From an uncultured Bacilli bacterium (GTDB lineage Bacteria > Bacillota_I > Bacilli_A > RF39 > UBA660): a DNA stretch of 15,173 nucleotides. Below, piece after piece: positions 14,550 through 15,173 of the stretch (within the stretch, counting starts at the first letter, position 1; every line of letters starts with the position of its first letter). Below the pieces are notes generated by a model. The model was not told where the DNA came from. It saw only the letters and a program-made list of their open reading frames with translations, and ran no database searches. The stretch covers positions 1 through 15,173 of the forward strand of contig CANQAF010000028.1 of assembly GCA_947588975.1 (NCBI GenBank), in the 5' to 3' direction. The position numbers were made by a program, and so were the translations under genes.

Positions 14550-14572
14550 TATTAGATAGGTGGTACTTGATA

Positions 14573-15058
14573 ATGCATTTTTATTTATTAAATCATGAAG
14601 CAACGTTTAAAGATTTAAAAAAATTTAATTTTCCTAATCAAAAAATAGGAGTAATTGTTCATATAGAAAACTCTGATGGTGAAATTCTTTTACAACAAAG
14701 AGGAGAAAAATCACGAGATGAAAATGGTTTATTTGAAGATATTGGTGGAAAAGTTGATCCAGAAGATATAAGCTTTAAATCAGCAATTATCCGTGAAATA
14801 AAAGAAGAAGCAGGAGAAGAAATTAATTTAGAATTTAGTGATTCTATTGGAATTTTTCATTGTTTTAAAAATGATACTAATTGGCTATTTGTAATTTATT
14901 TTGCTAAATATATTAATGGTAATATTAAAGTAATGGAACCGACAAAATGCAGGAGTTATCATTTCTTTAAATATAAGGAAGCTATAAAATCAGATGAGGT
15001 AACTGACAGCTGTAAATATTTGATTAAAGCTATTAATAAATATCATTTAAATAAATAA
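14573..15058 (+). CDS. Nudix hydrolase family protein
   Basis: A 161-residue soluble protein of the Nudix family (hydrolyses nucleoside diphosphates linked to another moiety; the substrate is not readable). The Nudix box region is at about residues 54-78 (GGKVDPEDISFKSAIIREIKEEAGEE): it has the GG start and the REIKEEAGEE core, but Asp replaces the usual first Glu and the gap to RE is one residue longer than the MutT consensus. An IPP-isomerase-like or MutT-like member is possible. I chose the ATG at 14573 because AGATAGGTGG (14554-14563) precedes it; a TTG at 14531 lies inside the palindrome. It is just outside the integrated element, so it is probably chromosomal. Confidence 0.85.
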   Translation: MHFYLLNHEATFKDLKKFNFPNQKIGVIVHIENSDGEILLQQRGEKSRDENGLFEDIGGKVDPEDISFKSAIIREIKEEAGEEINLEFSDSIGIFHCFKNDTNWLFVIYFAKYINGNIKVMEPTKCRSYHFFKYKEAIKSDEVTDSCKYLIKAINKYHLNK

Positions 15059-15068
15059 TTATGAAAAT

Positions 15069-15086
15069 AGAAGTTGTTGTACTTCT
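15069..15086 (+). terminator. Weak hairpin after the Nudix gene
   Basis: AGAAGT and ACTTCT form a 6-bp stem with a TGTTGT loop, 10 bp after the stop codon. No T-run follows, so it is only a possible terminator. Confidence 0.35.
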
Positions 15087-15112
15087 TCCTTTAGGGCACC
15101 ATTGACAAATCT

Positions 15113-15130
15113 ATTCGAACTTTTTCGAAT
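15113..15130. promoter_or_regulatory. Palindrome near the window end, possible operator of the next gene
   Basis: ATTCGAA (15113-15119) and TTCGAAT (15124-15130) flank a 4-nt spacer, with TATAAA (15136-15141) just downstream and TTGACA (15102-15107) upstream. The -35 to -10 gap (28 nt) is too long for a simple promoter, so only the palindrome is secure. Confidence 0.4.
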
Positions 15131-15173
15131 ATTGATATAAAAAGATAGCCCCTTAGGTTATTTTGATACACTT

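Noticed and set aside
14531..14572. TTG at 14531 as Nudix start, or TTGACA there as a -35 box
   Set aside because: The TTG has no ribosome binding site and lies in the palindrome, while the ATG at 14573 has one. The TTGACA has no matching -10 at a suitable distance and is explained by the palindrome.

Overview
The window reads as a piece of a low-GC, Gram-positive-type (Firmicutes/Bacilli, possibly a gut lineage related to Erysipelotrichia or Mollicutes) chromosome. The evidence is very AT-rich coding DNA, strong AGGAGG ribosome binding sites, TTGACA/TATAAT-type promoters, TTG and GTG starts, TGA used as a stop (standard code), a very short 5S rRNA, and the Firmicutes gene order tsaE-tsaB-rimI-tsaD. 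I cannot name the species.

Layout. (1) 1-2305: the 3' part of a 23S rRNA gene and a short 5S rRNA, followed by a terminator. (2) About 2330-5203: an accessory block between the rRNA operon and the t6A genes. It holds a 495-residue prepilin-like protein with a C-type-lectin/SUMF1-like C-terminal half, and a PD-(D/E)XK (Rpn-like) transposase-family protein. The last 37 codons of the pilin gene are GC-rich, use different codons from the rest, and look like the variable region of a diversity-generating retroelement (DGR) target. A run of ten G lies in the pilin gene's leader. Near-identical 27-bp direct repeats flank the block. (3) 5234-7751: the housekeeping t6A cluster tsaE-tsaB-rimI-tsaD, with overlapping genes and a shared terminator. 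(4) 7752-9331: a divergent pair made of a small Xre-type regulator and an AIPR-like (abortive-infection-related) protein, with palindromes between them. This is a candidate phage-defence locus. (5) 9312-11850: an ABC importer of the NitT/TauT/SsuABC class on the minus strand, order binding protein-ATPase-permease. (6) 11946-12080: tRNA-Ala(UGC) with its promoter. (7) 12064-14419: a 2.3-kb integrated element bounded by 17-bp copies of the tRNA 3' end. It holds a tyrosine integrase, two small unknown genes, a truncated replication-initiator-like HTH protein, and two opposed arrays of 8-nt iterons next to large inverted repeats. (8) 14430-15173: the probable original tRNA terminator displaced by the element, then a Nudix hydrolase behind an operator-like palindrome.

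How it fits together. The core functions (rRNA, t6A synthesis, tRNA-Ala) are interleaved with three accessory insertions: the variable-pilin/Rpn block, the Xre-AIPR pair and the tRNA element. The most unusual system is the pilin gene. A surface-exposed ligand-binding tip with a hypervariable-looking C-terminus sits behind a homopolymeric G tract that overlaps a terminator-like hairpin, so both its sequence and its expression may be switchable. No reverse transcriptase or template repeat is visible in the window, so any DGR activity would have to act in trans.
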